Assembly (NCBI RefSeq): GCF_003855155.1
Contig: NZ_CP034073.1
Coordinates: 2,790,001 to 2,854,000, forward strand
Direction: 5' to 3'
From: Shewanella psychromarinicola
Lineage (GTDB): Bacteria; Pseudomonadota; Gammaproteobacteria; Enterobacterales; Shewanellaceae
Length of the DNA: 64,000 bases
The notes beneath the pieces are model-generated. The model did no database searches, was not told the DNA's origin, and was given only the letters and a program-made list of their open reading frames with translations. Position numbers and translations under genes: made by a program. Of the stretch, positions 1 to 9,417 are shown piece by piece (position 1 is the stretch's first letter; the number at the start of each line of letters is the position of its first letter).

Positions 1-413
1 TCCTCTTCAACATATTCAACATCTTGGCGTAAACGCAATGCTTTAATCGAAGGCGAGTCGAGTTTGACCGAATAACTATTGCTACGACCAACGCGTTTCA
101 TTTCTCGCGCTTTTACGCTGTTCAAGGCGCGAAATTGACTGAAGACTTCATTTGAGCGAGGCTCATAAGACATGCTATTTGTTTCTGATTGCACGTCCAC
201 ATTTTGTACTGCAGAACTGTCGCTGAATGTTTGTGCTGCGTTGTCATTTCTAAACTTAACAATATAACGTTTTGGTAACGGAGATTGTTGTTCAATTTGT
301 TGGTTAGTTGCAGAGAGTTGCAAGGGGGTCGGAGCAGCATTGACTTGAGTTGAAATGGCTAACGCGAGTGCTGTCATGCTAAGCACGACAGCTGGGTTTT
401 TATGCTTTTTCAT
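1..413 (-). CDS. Secreted subtilisin-like serine protease, N-terminal part (cut by window edge)
   Basis: Only the first 137 codons lie inside the window. The product starts MKKHKNPAVVLSMTALALA, a typical signal peptide, with likely cleavage near VNA-AP. The stretch PKRYIVKFRND and, further on, VEYVEE match the start and end of an inhibitor-I9 propeptide, which in subtilases folds the enzyme and is then removed. The catalytic domain lies off the left edge, so the Asp-His-Ser triad cannot be checked. The start at 413 has GGAAG a few bases upstream; an in-frame ATG four codons earlier is possible. Family assignment is inference from the prodomain only; another peptidase with an I9 prodomain is the main alternative. 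Confidence 0.68.
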   Translation of the reverse strand, partial: MKKHKNPAVVLSMTALALAISTQVNAAPTPLQLSATNQQIEQQSPLPKRYIVKFRNDNAAQTFSDSSAVQNVDVQSETNSMSYEPRSNEVFSQFRALNSVKAREMKRVGRSNSYSVKLDSPSIKALRLRQDVEYVEE

Positions 414-837
414 ATTATCTTCCATGTTACGAGGGTGACGTAATGTCTTTTATAATTATGTTTTATTGATAAGCTTATTCTGCCTATCTGTATAAAAGGT
501 AATCACTTTTTCGGTGCATGTAAACAAGATGTTAACTAGTGTCGTTGGTAAACGAGTGGCTTAAACTCTACTATATGAATATTTATTTGTTATATTTGAA
601 TTAAAAATCATATTGCCGCCCTAAAATAGAACGTTATCTATCTAATTATAATCGAGTTAATGTTATAATCCGCTTAACTTAAAAGTGAATAGATAAAGCT
701 GTATATGCTAATAAATAATTAACTAATACTAAGTGTAAACAATACTTTGCGGAATGATGAATATGGAACGATACTGATAAAAAGAGTGTATTGATACTAG
801 GGGGTTAGGCAAGGCAAGCCATTAGGTTATTGAACTT
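414..837. other. Intergenic stretch without recognisable gene
   Basis: AT-rich spacer holding the promoter of the protease gene on the minus strand and, at its right end, the terminator of the RND operon. I see no convincing coding frame, RNA gene or repeat in it. Confidence 0.5.
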
Positions 838-865
838 AAAACCACAGTAATAGACCTGTGGTTTT
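838..865 (-). terminator. Terminator of the RND/rhodanese operon
   Basis: A 10-bp perfect inverted repeat (aaaaccacag / ctgtggtttt) with an 8-base loop lies 30 bases beyond the stop codon of the rhodanese gene. On the minus strand it ends in TTTT, as in a Rho-independent terminator. Confidence 0.7.
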
Positions 866-895
866 AGACTTGGTTGATATAGCTGATTGCTAAGA

Positions 896-1273
896 TTATC
901 GTGATGACATCAAAGTGTCGAAACCGCCAGCGTTATAGGTGTTGCTGTAACCTTGTTTTACTAATGATTCCTGTGCAATACCACTACGGCGACCGCTATG
1001 GCAATATAATACAAGGTCAGTATCTTTGGCCAAGTTAAGTTTTGCAAGTTCTGGCACTATTTGATCAAATGGAATGTTAATCGCACCGTCAATATGCCCC
1101 GCAGCAAACTCTTCAACAGTGCGAACATCAATTAACGTGACACCGCGATCTATTTTTTCCCATGCAACGCTAGGCTCTTGCTCTGTTGCCCAAGTTGGCA
1201 TTATTGCTGCCGATAACATGACTAATAGCGCCAATATGATTTTAACAGACAAGAGCATAGATTTTTTAAACAC
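896..1273 (-). CDS. Periplasmic rhodanese-domain protein
   Basis: This 125-residue protein has a signal peptide (about residues 1-29, ending PTWA) and a single rhodanese domain. The active-site loop CHSGRRSG carries the catalytic cysteine near residue 91, and the DVRTVEEFAAGHIDGAINIP motif is typical. Rhodaneses move sulfane sulfur through a cysteine persulfide; single-domain exported forms resemble PspE and GlpE-type proteins. It is the last gene of a minus-strand operon after a DUF2892 membrane protein, an RND pump and its adaptor. That points to a sulfur-, thiol- or metal-related stress role, but the substrate cannot be read from the sequence. Confidence 0.85.
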   Translation of the reverse strand: MFKKSMLLSVKIILALLVMLSAAIMPTWATEQEPSVAWEKIDRGVTLIDVRTVEEFAAGHIDGAINIPFDQIVPELAKLNLAKDTDLVLYCHSGRRSGIAQESLVKQGYSNTYNAGGFDTLMSSR

Positions 1274-1286
1274 AATAATTTCCTTG

Positions 1287-1499
1287 TTATTTATTTAAGG
1301 CTATTTCTGCCGCGGTTTTGATCCCAAATTTTTTCATGACCATTGCCGCAGGACAAAAGCCTGTGAAGGCACTCTGGAATAGATTAGCGCCTACAAACAC
1401 GGTTAGCCAGACAAAATGTGGACTGACGGTTGCGGTTAACACAATGGATAATAAAACCATGAAGCCTGCAAAGGCCATAATACTTCTCTCTACTGACAT
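1287..1499 (-). CDS. DUF2892 family inner-membrane protein
   Basis: A 70-residue protein with two hydrophobic segments (about residues 5-25 and 27-47) followed by GFCPAAMVMKKFGIK, the signature of the DUF2892 family. The cysteine of GFCP is conserved in such proteins. DUF2892 domains are often found next to, or fused with, rhodanese domains (as in YgaP), where they are thought to place sulfur transfer at the membrane. Here the rhodanese gene follows after 13 bases and is probably translated from the same message. The biochemical function of the family is not settled. Confidence 0.82.
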   Translation of the reverse strand: MSVERSIMAFAGFMVLLSIVLTATVSPHFVWLTVFVGANLFQSAFTGFCPAAMVMKKFGIKTAAEIALNK

Positions 1500-1544
1500 A
1501 TCGAGCTCCTTATTGGGCGTTGCCCAGTTAACAACATAATCTTG

Positions 1545-4500
1545 TTACTTAGCTGTGATAACGAGTTTATTTTTCATCACCGAAAAATACAATACGGGGA
1601 TCACCACTAACGTTAAAATGGTTGAGATAAAAATTCCAAAAATTAAACTGATGGCTAAACCGTTAAAAATAGGGTCATCAATAATGAATAATGCGCCAAT
1701 TATTGCTGCTAATGCAGTCAACATAATCGGCTTTGCCCTTACCGCACCTGAGTGGATCACGGCTCGCTCTAAGGGCACTCCCGCAGCCGTTTGTTGATTA
1801 ATGAAATCAACCAATAAAATAGAGTTTCGAACAATAATGCCTGCTAATGCAATCATGCCTATCATTGACGGTGCAGTAAATTGAGCGCCTAACAAAGCGT
1901 GTCCAGGCATAACGCCGATAATGGTTAATGGAATTGGCGCCATGATGATTAACGGCACGATATAAGATTTAAATTGACCCACAACGAGTAAGTAAATCGC
2001 AATCATACCGACGGCGTATGCAATGCCCATATCACGGAAAGTTTCATAGGTGATTTTCCATTCACCGTCCCACAAAATGGAAACGTCGGTTAATCCATCT
2101 GGCTGATTCACCAGATTTTGTTTAATAGGATAACTTGAGTTACCTTGTTCATTTTGTTGATTAATTTGACTGACCATATCAAACATGCCATAAAGTGGGC
2201 TACCTGTTGGCCCTGCCATATCGGCAATAACCATTATCATAGGCACCATATTTTTATGAACAATAGGTGCATTAATCACTTGTTGTTGCACCTTAACTAA
2301 TTCTGTCAGTGGTACTGTTTCACCTGATTGAGTCGGTAGGCGTAATAACAAGACTTGCTTTAGATCTACTTTAGCGGCTTCATCAAGCTGTAATCTAATC
2401 GGTGTGGGATGAGCTAACTGTGCTTGATGCAAGTAACTGACGTCCTTACCATCCACGGCAGTGCTGATCGTATCCACAATACTGGCGTAAGAAACACCCA
2501 TTAAGCTGGCTTTATTTCGATCAATGACCACTTGCCACTTTTGTTGTTGCGCAGGCAAATAAATATCCATATCAACAACGTATTCGGTATCTCTGAAACG
2601 TTGCAATAAGTCATTAGCTGCTTGTTCACGTAACTCGGTGTTAGGCGCATAAACCTCAGCAACTATAGGTGACCAAACCGGTGGGCCTGGTGGTACCTCA
2701 ACAATTTTGATATTGGCTTGATAACGTAGGCCAATTTTTTGCAACGGCTCGCGTACAGATGATGCAATGGTATGACTGTCGCGGTCTCGATGTTTTTTAT
2801 CCACTAGATTGACCTGAATTTCACCGAGCTCTTGGCTGCTGCGTAAAAAATAATGACGAACTAAGCCATTAAAATTCATAGGTGCATGGGTGCCCGCATA
2901 CAACTGTAAATGCTCAACTTCTTCTACACTGCTGAGATATTGACTGAGATCTTGCAATACTCTTTGAGTTTGTTCCACAGGGGTGCCTTCAGGCATGTCG
3001 ACCATCACCTGAAACTCAGACTTATTATCAAAAGGCAGCATTTTTAGTACTACAGCTTGCATTACAGGCAAGGCGATAGCGAAGGCAATCAATAATACGA
3101 TCCCTAAAGCCAAGCCTTTTCGCGCTTTTGGCGCATGTTCGCCGAGTAAAAAAGGACTCATTATTCGCGTAAATAGACGTGTTAATCGATTGTCTTCTTC
3201 TACTGGTACGCCTGTGTCAGTCGCTTTATTGTTTGAGCTATGTGACTTTTTATGAGGTTTTAACAATATGCGGCTTAACCATGGGGTCATAATAAACGCG
3301 ATTAATAGCGAAATAATCATTCCCATACTGGCATTAATCGGAATTGGGCTCATGTATGGACCCATTAGTCCGGATACGAATGCCATTGGCAATAGGGCGG
3401 CGATAACGGTGAAGGTGGCTAATATAGTTGGCCCACCGACTTCATCAACGGCATGAGGTATGAGCTCGCTTATGGGTTTATCACTCATTGCCATATGCCG
3501 ATGAATATTCTCTACCACCACGATGGCGTCATCGACCAAGATACCAATGGAGAATATAAGTGCGAACAATGAAATTCGGTTTAGGGTGAATCCCCATGCC
3601 CAAGATGCAAATAAGGTTATGGCGAGAGTAATGATAATGGCTACACCAACGACGGCAGACTCACGAAGTCCCATGGTGAAAAATACCAGTAGTACTACCG
3701 CAGATGTGGCAAAGATCAATTTGAAAATAAGTGTATTAGATTTATCTCCAGCGGTTTTACCGTAGTTGCGAGAGATAGCGACATTGACATTATCGGGAAT
3801 TAATACGTTATCGACAGCATCGATTTTGGCTAATACGGCATCAGCAATGTCGACGGCATTTTGCCCTGCCTGTTTACCAATAGCGATTGTTATAGCCGGG
3901 TAAGTACCCTTATCTGTTACGTGCCAAACATGCTGTTTAGGAATATCACTTTTAAGGCTCACATCGGCGACATCAGATAAATAAACTGCACGAGGAAATG
4001 GACTTTTCTCCGTTGTTGTATCACTCTGATTAACTTTAATCAGCAGATTATTCACATCATCAGGCGTCTGTAAAAACTGCCCCGCTTGCAGTTTTATTAC
4101 TTGATTAAACTGCGTCATCGAGCCGACTGTAGACAGTTGGTTATTATCTTGTAATGTGGCACTAATATCGTTGAACGTTACGCCGAAACTGTTCATCTTG
4201 ACAGGATCAATACGCACATTTAACACCATCTCGTGGCCACCTTGGCTATAAATCTCTCGAGTACCCGGTATCCGTTTTAGTTCGGTTTCTAGGCCCGATG
4301 CGACCAAGGTAAGCTGCTCTGCAGTGATGTTTGGATCTTGAGACCAGAGCGTCAACCCTACTATAGGTACGTCATCAATACCTCTAGGTTTGATTAACGG
4401 CTCACCAATGCCTGCTGCATGGTTAAACTTATCGCTGTTTGAATACAGTTGATTGTATAAATTAACCACGGCTTCATCTCGTGGAACGCCGACGTCAAAA

Positions 4501-4817
4501 ATAGCGATAATGAGCGCGCCATCGGGCTGAGAAAATGAGTAAAGGGTATCAATGCCTTTTATTTGAGAAATGATCCGTTCTGCAGGCAAGGTGACCTGGT
4601 TTTCAACTTCCGTTGGTGTAGCTCCTGGGTAGGGGATAAACACATCTGCAAAAGTGACATCAATTTGCGGCTCTTCTTCTTTGGGGGTAATAATCACTGC
4701 AAAAAGGCCTAGTAATAAACCTAAAATAGCCAATAATGGAGTAATAGCACTGTGTTGAAATGCCTTTGCTATGGAGCCTGAAATGCCGAGTTTCATTGAT
4801 TCATTTGGTGTTGTCAT
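1545..4817 (-). CDS. RND-family efflux transporter, inner-membrane permease
   Basis: The 1090-residue protein is the proton-driven permease of a tripartite efflux pump. It has the RND layout: one N-terminal membrane helix, a large periplasmic loop, a six-helix bundle, a second periplasmic loop and a final helix bundle. The helix with GILVDDAIVVVEN (near residue 430) carries the acidic pair used in proton relay. Its length and the early PYPGATPTEVENQV motif fit the HAE/AcrB-like branch. The adaptor gene lies five bases upstream; no outer-membrane channel gene is present, so a TolC-like protein encoded elsewhere is likely. The adjacent DUF2892 and rhodanese genes hint at export of sulfur compounds or metals rather than antibiotics, which is inference. 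Confidence 0.93.
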   Translation of the reverse strand: MTTPNESMKLGISGSIAKAFQHSAITPLLAILGLLLGLFAVIITPKEEEPQIDVTFADVFIPYPGATPTEVENQVTLPAERIISQIKGIDTLYSFSQPDGALIIAIFDVGVPRDEAVVNLYNQLYSNSDKFNHAAGIGEPLIKPRGIDDVPIVGLTLWSQDPNITAEQLTLVASGLETELKRIPGTREIYSQGGHEMVLNVRIDPVKMNSFGVTFNDISATLQDNNQLSTVGSMTQFNQVIKLQAGQFLQTPDDVNNLLIKVNQSDTTTEKSPFPRAVYLSDVADVSLKSDIPKQHVWHVTDKGTYPAITIAIGKQAGQNAVDIADAVLAKIDAVDNVLIPDNVNVAISRNYGKTAGDKSNTLIFKLIFATSAVVLLVFFTMGLRESAVVGVAIIITLAITLFASWAWGFTLNRISLFALIFSIGILVDDAIVVVENIHRHMAMSDKPISELIPHAVDEVGGPTILATFTVIAALLPMAFVSGLMGPYMSPIPINASMGMIISLLIAFIMTPWLSRILLKPHKKSHSSNNKATDTGVPVEEDNRLTRLFTRIMSPFLLGEHAPKARKGLALGIVLLIAFAIALPVMQAVVLKMLPFDNKSEFQVMVDMPEGTPVEQTQRVLQDLSQYLSSVEEVEHLQLYAGTHAPMNFNGLVRHYFLRSSQELGEIQVNLVDKKHRDRDSHTIASSVREPLQKIGLRYQANIKIVEVPPGPPVWSPIVAEVYAPNTELREQAANDLLQRFRDTEYVVDMDIYLPAQQQKWQVVIDRNKASLMGVSYASIVDTISTAVDGKDVSYLHQAQLAHPTPIRLQLDEAAKVDLKQVLLLRLPTQSGETVPLTELVKVQQQVINAPIVHKNMVPMIMVIADMAGPTGSPLYGMFDMVSQINQQNEQGNSSYPIKQNLVNQPDGLTDVSILWDGEWKITYETFRDMGIAYAVGMIAIYLLVVGQFKSYIVPLIIMAPIPLTIIGVMPGHALLGAQFTAPSMIGMIALAGIIVRNSILLVDFINQQTAAGVPLERAVIHSGAVRAKPIMLTALAAIIGALFIIDDPIFNGLAISLIFGIFISTILTLVVIPVLYFSVMKNKLVITAK

Positions 4818-4822
4818 CAGGT

Positions 4823-5872
4823 TTACTCCTGACCTTTCGCTGCTGAGGACATAATTAAATATCGTCCAGCATCGATAACAATTTCATCGCCTTCCAGTAG
4901 CCCTGATAATACTTCAGCAGTATTATGTTGACGATCTATTCGGCCTATACGTACTTGGTTAAGCACTATTTCCCCCGCATTTTTGCGATACACAGAGGTT
5001 AAGTCACTGACTTGGTGTATGGCCGACAATGGGATCATCAAACTCGTTCTGCTTGGAAAGTTTACTATTACTTTGGTCCATTGACCCACAATGACATCTT
5101 GCATATTACTGACATCAAGATTGACTCTCACTTGATGTTGGTGTGTCAAAGGATCGGCAAATTGATACACTTGGATATCATTCGAAGTGATTTCATCGCC
5201 GTTTAATAATTGAATAGTAACTTGATCTTGTTGTTGCACCTGAGCAATATCTTGTTGGGGAATTTGAAATACCGCTCTAAGATGTTGATTATCATAACCG
5301 GAGAATAAGGCTTGGCCGTAGGATATCGTTTCACCTTGTTCAACGAAGCGTTGGGTCATTCGACCACTGAAAGGTGCGCTCACTACGGTGTAATTCAAAC
5401 CTTCTTTAGCTTTTACTAATTGTGCTTGAGCGGCGCTGATAGCTTGTTTGCTGGATTTGGCTTTGGCAGTGGCTTCATCCATGGCACCTTTTGATATCGC
5501 CCCTTTGGGGAATAATGCTTTATAACGAATATACTGTGCTTGAGCTTCAGTGTTTAACGCTTCTGCTTTGGCGAGTTCAGCTTCAGCCCCTGCTAATCCA
5601 GCCCCTTGTTCTTTATTGGTAATTTCCAATAAAGCCGCGCCTTGTGGAACCAGGTCATTAACATCAAAATGGATATTCATGATCCGTCCCGAGGTTTGCG
5701 CAGACACAGTTGCAGCTTTAATGGCTTCAATTTTCGCATCGTATAATCGCGGTTGATATTGTTCGGAATACACCAGCTTTAATGTATCAACATCAGAGGC
5801 TTGGGCTGCGCTGGGTAAAACTATTGTGGTGAGTATGGCACCAAGGAATAAATAATTGGATAAGCGAGACAT
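4823..5872 (-). CDS. RND efflux periplasmic adaptor (membrane-fusion protein)
   Basis: The 349-residue protein starts with a signal peptide (MSRLSNYLFLGAILTTIVLP, cleavage near AQA-SD). It then shows the usual adaptor order: half of a biotinyl-lipoyl domain around residues 40-75, an alpha-helical hairpin rich in Ala, Glu and Lys (about 75-130), the second lipoyl half, then beta-barrel and membrane-proximal domains. Adaptors bridge the permease and the outer-membrane channel. The gene is first in the operon and its stop lies five bases before the permease start. No lipobox cysteine is seen, so it is probably a soluble periplasmic protein rather than a lipoprotein. Confidence 0.9.
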   Translation of the reverse strand: MSRLSNYLFLGAILTTIVLPSAAQASDVDTLKLVYSEQYQPRLYDAKIEAIKAATVSAQTSGRIMNIHFDVNDLVPQGAALLEITNKEQGAGLAGAEAELAKAEALNTEAQAQYIRYKALFPKGAISKGAMDEATAKAKSSKQAISAAQAQLVKAKEGLNYTVVSAPFSGRMTQRFVEQGETISYGQALFSGYDNQHLRAVFQIPQQDIAQVQQQDQVTIQLLNGDEITSNDIQVYQFADPLTHQHQVRVNLDVSNMQDVIVGQWTKVIVNFPSRTSLMIPLSAIHQVSDLTSVYRKNAGEIVLNQVRIGRIDRQHNTAEVLSGLLEGDEIVIDAGRYLIMSSAAKGQE

Positions 5873-5982
5873 ATTGATAGCCTATTCGGAAGTCTATAAG
5901 AAAATTCTAATGGACTTTCGCCTGTTACGCAACCGATATATTATAAAACTTTATAAATTAGAACTCAGTGATATAACAGCTA

Positions 5983-6013
5983 TAAAAAAACCGCCAGTTT
6001 AAGATGAAGGCGG
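5983..6013 (-). terminator. Terminator downstream of fadL
   Basis: Inverted repeat ccgcc/ggcgg around a 13-base loop is followed on the minus strand by seven T residues. It lies about 100 bases beyond the fadL stop and fits a Rho-independent terminator. Confidence 0.7.
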
Positions 6014-6113
6014 CTTAGTTGAAAAGGGTGCTGCTGTTCTTTAGTCCGTGGTGAGTGGACGAAAAAAAACAGTAAAGACAAATGATTAAATAGTAATAAT
6101 TGAGTACTGCTAA

Positions 6114-7397
6114 TTAGAAACTGTAGTTATATTGTACTGAGTAATAAACAGCATTAGATCGGGTTTGTGCTGAAATCTCACTGTTGTAGCCAGGCACTTG
6201 CGCAAGAAGATTGCTATTTTCTAATACAGTAACATCTTCTCCTCGGACAAAAGCAATGCCTAAATCAACGCTCGATTTTTGATTTAAATCGTAACTGACA
6301 CCCGCGGTATACCAAGTACGATCAGAATCAGGGATAGATAAAGATGAATGCTGATTAACTACGCCTTGATCTGTTGCGATACCAGCCCGTAGAGTCCAAT
6401 CTTGAGTGAGGTTATAGGTTGCACCTAAACTTAGGAACCACGAGTCTTTCCAGTGATATTCTTTTAAGTCTGCTTGGTCGACACCATTTGAACCGTCTTT
6501 AACCACGATTTTGTCGAATGCACTCCAATTAGTCCATTGAGCAGTATAATGCACGGCAAATTTATCCGTTAGCTGGTGGAAACCGGCAAACTGAGCAATA
6601 TCAGCGATAGGAATATCTATTTCATTGTATTGAGAGTAAACGTAGTTTACATCACCTTTGGCGGTCAGTTTTGGGCTAATACGATAGCTTAGACCAAAGC
6701 GGTTATCCGGGTTAACTTCATAAACCACGCCCACAATCCCACCCAAAGCCCAGCCATCAGCATCAACATCAACTAAGTTACCAACCTGTGGGTTTTCGCT
6801 TGTACGTGTCAGGGTTCCGCTGCCATAAACCGCATCAATACCAAAACCAAAACTAAATTCATCATTCACACGATAAGACATACTGGTGTTGAAGTTAATG
6901 GTAACCACTTCGGTGTTACCCAATAAATCTACCGGCGGGGGCAGCGGTACAGCATTGCCGTTAATAGTAGGGGTTCTGTTTGCCAAGTCGCCTAAATCGG
7001 TGCCGGTGCCATAGTTACTGAATACGGCAACACCGAAAGCCATTTTATCGTTAATTGGGTTGATATAGTAAAAATTGGGGATGACTTTTGCTTCTGCAGC
7101 ATGATGTTCACTACCAAAATCAACATCTTTTCCGTTAAAATTTCCTTCAGCATCCGATACCGAGACATCGATATCAGCATAAATAATGCCCAAAGATAAC
7201 GCTGTTTCATCAAAAAGAGCCATTGCTGCAGGGTTACGAGATAAGACTGATGCATTGTCAGCAATAACTGCATCTCCAGCCATAGCACGACCGATACCGG
7301 TAGCTGATTGGCTATTTAACTGGAAACCGGCTGCGGATGCTTGGGTACTAATTAAGCCTACAGCCAGAGCAATAAGGGTTTTGTGGAACTTATTCAT
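6114..7397 (-). CDS. fadL: FadL-family outer-membrane long-chain fatty acid transporter
   Basis: This protein of about 427 residues starts MNKFHKTLIALAVGLISTQA, a signal peptide, and the mature part begins AGFQLNSQSATGIGRAMAGD, the N-terminal hatch motif of FadL channels. The body alternates strands expected for a 14-strand barrel and ends in an aromatic residue (YNYSF), as outer-membrane proteins do. I chose the start at 7397 because it gives a clean signal peptide and has GGGAAAT upstream; an ATG 12 codons earlier adds charged residues. The protein takes up long-chain fatty acids that feed FadIJ encoded further on. A FadR-like half-site lies about 110 bases upstream. The periplasmic middle looks slightly shorter than in E. 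coli. Confidence 0.92.
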   Translation of the reverse strand: MNKFHKTLIALAVGLISTQASAAGFQLNSQSATGIGRAMAGDAVIADNASVLSRNPAAMALFDETALSLGIIYADIDVSVSDAEGNFNGKDVDFGSEHHAAEAKVIPNFYYINPINDKMAFGVAVFSNYGTGTDLGDLANRTPTINGNAVPLPPPVDLLGNTEVVTINFNTSMSYRVNDEFSFGFGIDAVYGSGTLTRTSENPQVGNLVDVDADGWALGGIVGVVYEVNPDNRFGLSYRISPKLTAKGDVNYVYSQYNEIDIPIADIAQFAGFHQLTDKFAVHYTAQWTNWSAFDKIVVKDGSNGVDQADLKEYHWKDSWFLSLGATYNLTQDWTLRAGIATDQGVVNQHSSLSIPDSDRTWYTAGVSYDLNQKSSVDLGIAFVRGEDVTVLENSNLLAQVPGYNSEISAQTRSNAVYYSVQYNYSF

Positions 7398-7825
7398 TAT
7401 TATTTCCCATTTATTATTACCGTTTTGGTACAAAGTTTATTCATTTCAGATATTTGACGGTTAAAAATTAGGGCATTTTAGGTAAATGTGAACAATGTGA
7501 CAACTCCGACCAGATGTTAGTTGTTGTTAATGTTATGTTAATTGTTATTTTTAATGGTGAAGTAGGTGTTTGATAGCATGACAGTATAGGTAAATTATCG
7601 TCAGTTTTAATACGACAATTAATAGGCGGGGAGATGTCAATTAACGTTTATTTATACTGAATGATGTTGAATCAAACAAATAACGATTAACCATAATCGG
7701 CTTAATATGACGTAACGTCATCTTTTTTTGGATGTTTGGTGACTTAACGCCATTACGGTAGTGAATAACTCAACCTCTGAGGGAGAGACGCTGAGTTATC
7801 AAGATCAGTGAACTACATAAAAGTA
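7398..7825. other. Intergenic region between fadL and putP
   Basis: Holds the minus-strand fadL promoter region, the possible FadR half-site and a short palindrome (ATGACG TAA CGTCAT, 7707-7721) followed by seven T on the plus strand. A weak inverted repeat (aactca/tgagtt, about 7768-7797) may serve as putP terminator. No gene seen. Confidence 0.45.
7499..7515. promoter_or_regulatory. Possible FadR operator upstream of fadL
   Basis: The right half CGACCAGAT is identical to the half-site known from E. coli fadB, but the left half keeps only two of five core bases. It lies about 110 bases before the fadL start, in a plausible control position. Weaker than the fadI site; inference. Confidence 0.4.
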
Positions 7826-9283
7826 CTATGATTTTAATGATTCACGAAAAGCCGTAAAGTCGGCGATAGTTTTTTGTGTTGGTGGTGATACTTTACTGAC
7901 GATGACGCCAATTAACATTGCAAAAATAAATCCAGGTACGATTTCATATAAATCAAAAATCCCGCCAGTCATTTGTTTCCATATCACTACCGTTATCGCA
8001 CCCACCAAAATGGTTGAAATCGCACCATTACGACTATAGTTCTGCCAAAAAAGCGATAATAACACCACGGGACCAAATGCAGCTCCAAACCCCGCCCATG
8101 CATAACTGACGAGCCCTAAAACACTGCTTTCAGGATTGAATGCAACCACTCCAGCCACTAATGCGATAGCGATAACGCCAATTCTCCCTACGAGCATTAA
8201 TTCTTTGCTGCTGGCCTGGGGACGCAACCATTTAAGATAAAAATCTTCTGTGATCACACTGGAACAGACTAATAGTTGTGAATCAATCGTGCTCATGATG
8301 GCTGATAAAATAGCCGCAATCAGTAAACCGCCAATCCAAGGATTAAAGGCCACATGTGCTAAATAAATAAATACCGTTTCTGAGTTCTCAAGTGGATCGG
8401 CAGCAAAGTAAAGACTGCCAGCAATACCTGTGGCTAAGGCACCCAATAGCGACAATATCATCCAAGTCATCGCAATACGTCGGGAAAGCACTAAATCATT
8501 CGGGTTGCCGATAGCCATAAAACGAGACAAAATATGCGGTTGACCGGAATATCCTAATCCCCAGGCCAGTAAAGAGACAAGTCCAATAACCGTGGTGTTT
8601 TCATTAATAAATGACAACATGGCTGGATCAATTTTTTCAAGACCTGCTTGTGTATCTGGTTGACTAAAGATAGATATTGGCACGATGATTAATGCTATTA
8701 ACATTAAGCAACCTTGAAAGAAGTCTGTCCAACTAACGGCAAAGAATCCCCCCACAAAGGTATATGAAACAATAATAAATGAGCCGATTATTAAGGCGAC
8801 GGTATAATCGAGACCAAATACTTGTTCAAATAATATCGCGCCGCCCACCATGCCTGAAGATGCGTAGAAGGTGAAAAATATGATGATAGTTAACGCTGAG
8901 ATCGATTTTAATAGCCCATTAGAGTCATTAAAACGGTTTTCAAAAAAATCGGGTAACGTTAAAGAATTATTGGCAACTTGGGTATAAATACGCAAACGTT
9001 TGGCGACAAATAGCCAATTAAGCCAAGCGCCAAACACTAATCCAAAACCAATCCATGCTTCGCCTAATCCGCTTAAATATACGGCACCGGGTAAACCAAG
9101 TAATAACCAACCTGACATATCTGATGCACCCACACTCAGAGCGGTTACCGCGGGGCCCATTTTTCGCCCACCGAGAATGTAATCATCGACTGTATCGGTT
9201 TTACGGTAGGCCCAGTAACCAATGCCCATCATTAAAGCCAAGTATCCGATAAAGGTAATGAGGATCGGTGTTTGAATTTCCAT
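7826..9283 (-). CDS. putP: Sodium/proline symporter
   Basis: The 485-residue protein is a member of the sodium:solute symporter family (SSS) with about 13 membrane helices. Motifs such as YILGGRKMGPAVTALSVGASDMSG in helix 2 and SWTDFFQGCLM further on are those of the PutP proline carrier. It would import proline with sodium for use as carbon and nitrogen source or as compatible solute, fitting a marine host. The ATG is preceded by GGAAG at good spacing. The gene is monocistronic; no putA lies in the window. Other SSS substrates cannot be fully excluded, but the length and helix-2 motif favour proline. Confidence 0.9.
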   Translation of the reverse strand: MEIQTPILITFIGYLALMMGIGYWAYRKTDTVDDYILGGRKMGPAVTALSVGASDMSGWLLLGLPGAVYLSGLGEAWIGFGLVFGAWLNWLFVAKRLRIYTQVANNSLTLPDFFENRFNDSNGLLKSISALTIIIFFTFYASSGMVGGAILFEQVFGLDYTVALIIGSFIIVSYTFVGGFFAVSWTDFFQGCLMLIALIIVPISIFSQPDTQAGLEKIDPAMLSFINENTTVIGLVSLLAWGLGYSGQPHILSRFMAIGNPNDLVLSRRIAMTWMILSLLGALATGIAGSLYFAADPLENSETVFIYLAHVAFNPWIGGLLIAAILSAIMSTIDSQLLVCSSVITEDFYLKWLRPQASSKELMLVGRIGVIAIALVAGVVAFNPESSVLGLVSYAWAGFGAAFGPVVLLSLFWQNYSRNGAISTILVGAITVVIWKQMTGGIFDLYEIVPGFIFAMLIGVIVSKVSPPTQKTIADFTAFRESLKS

Positions 9284-9362
9284 ATGGCTTCCAATGAATT
9301 ATTTTTATGGCCAACATGCTTGTAGAAGTTAAATATAGTTCACACCTTGAATTATTCAAGTG

Positions 9363-9397
9363 TAAAAAAATCCGCTATTCAATGAAGTAGCGGATTT
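9363..9397 (-). terminator. Terminator of the ECF sigma/DUF3379 operon
   Basis: A 10-bp perfect stem (aaatccgcta / tagcggattt) with a 10-base loop runs into seven T on the minus strand, just beyond the DUF3379 stop codon. A strong Rho-independent terminator. Confidence 0.85.
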
Positions 9398-9417
9398 TAG
9401 ATTGTCATCAATATGAT

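Noticed and set aside
7768..7797. Strong terminator behind putP
   Set aside because: The inverted repeat aactca/tgagtt is short and has no T run; not called as a separate feature.
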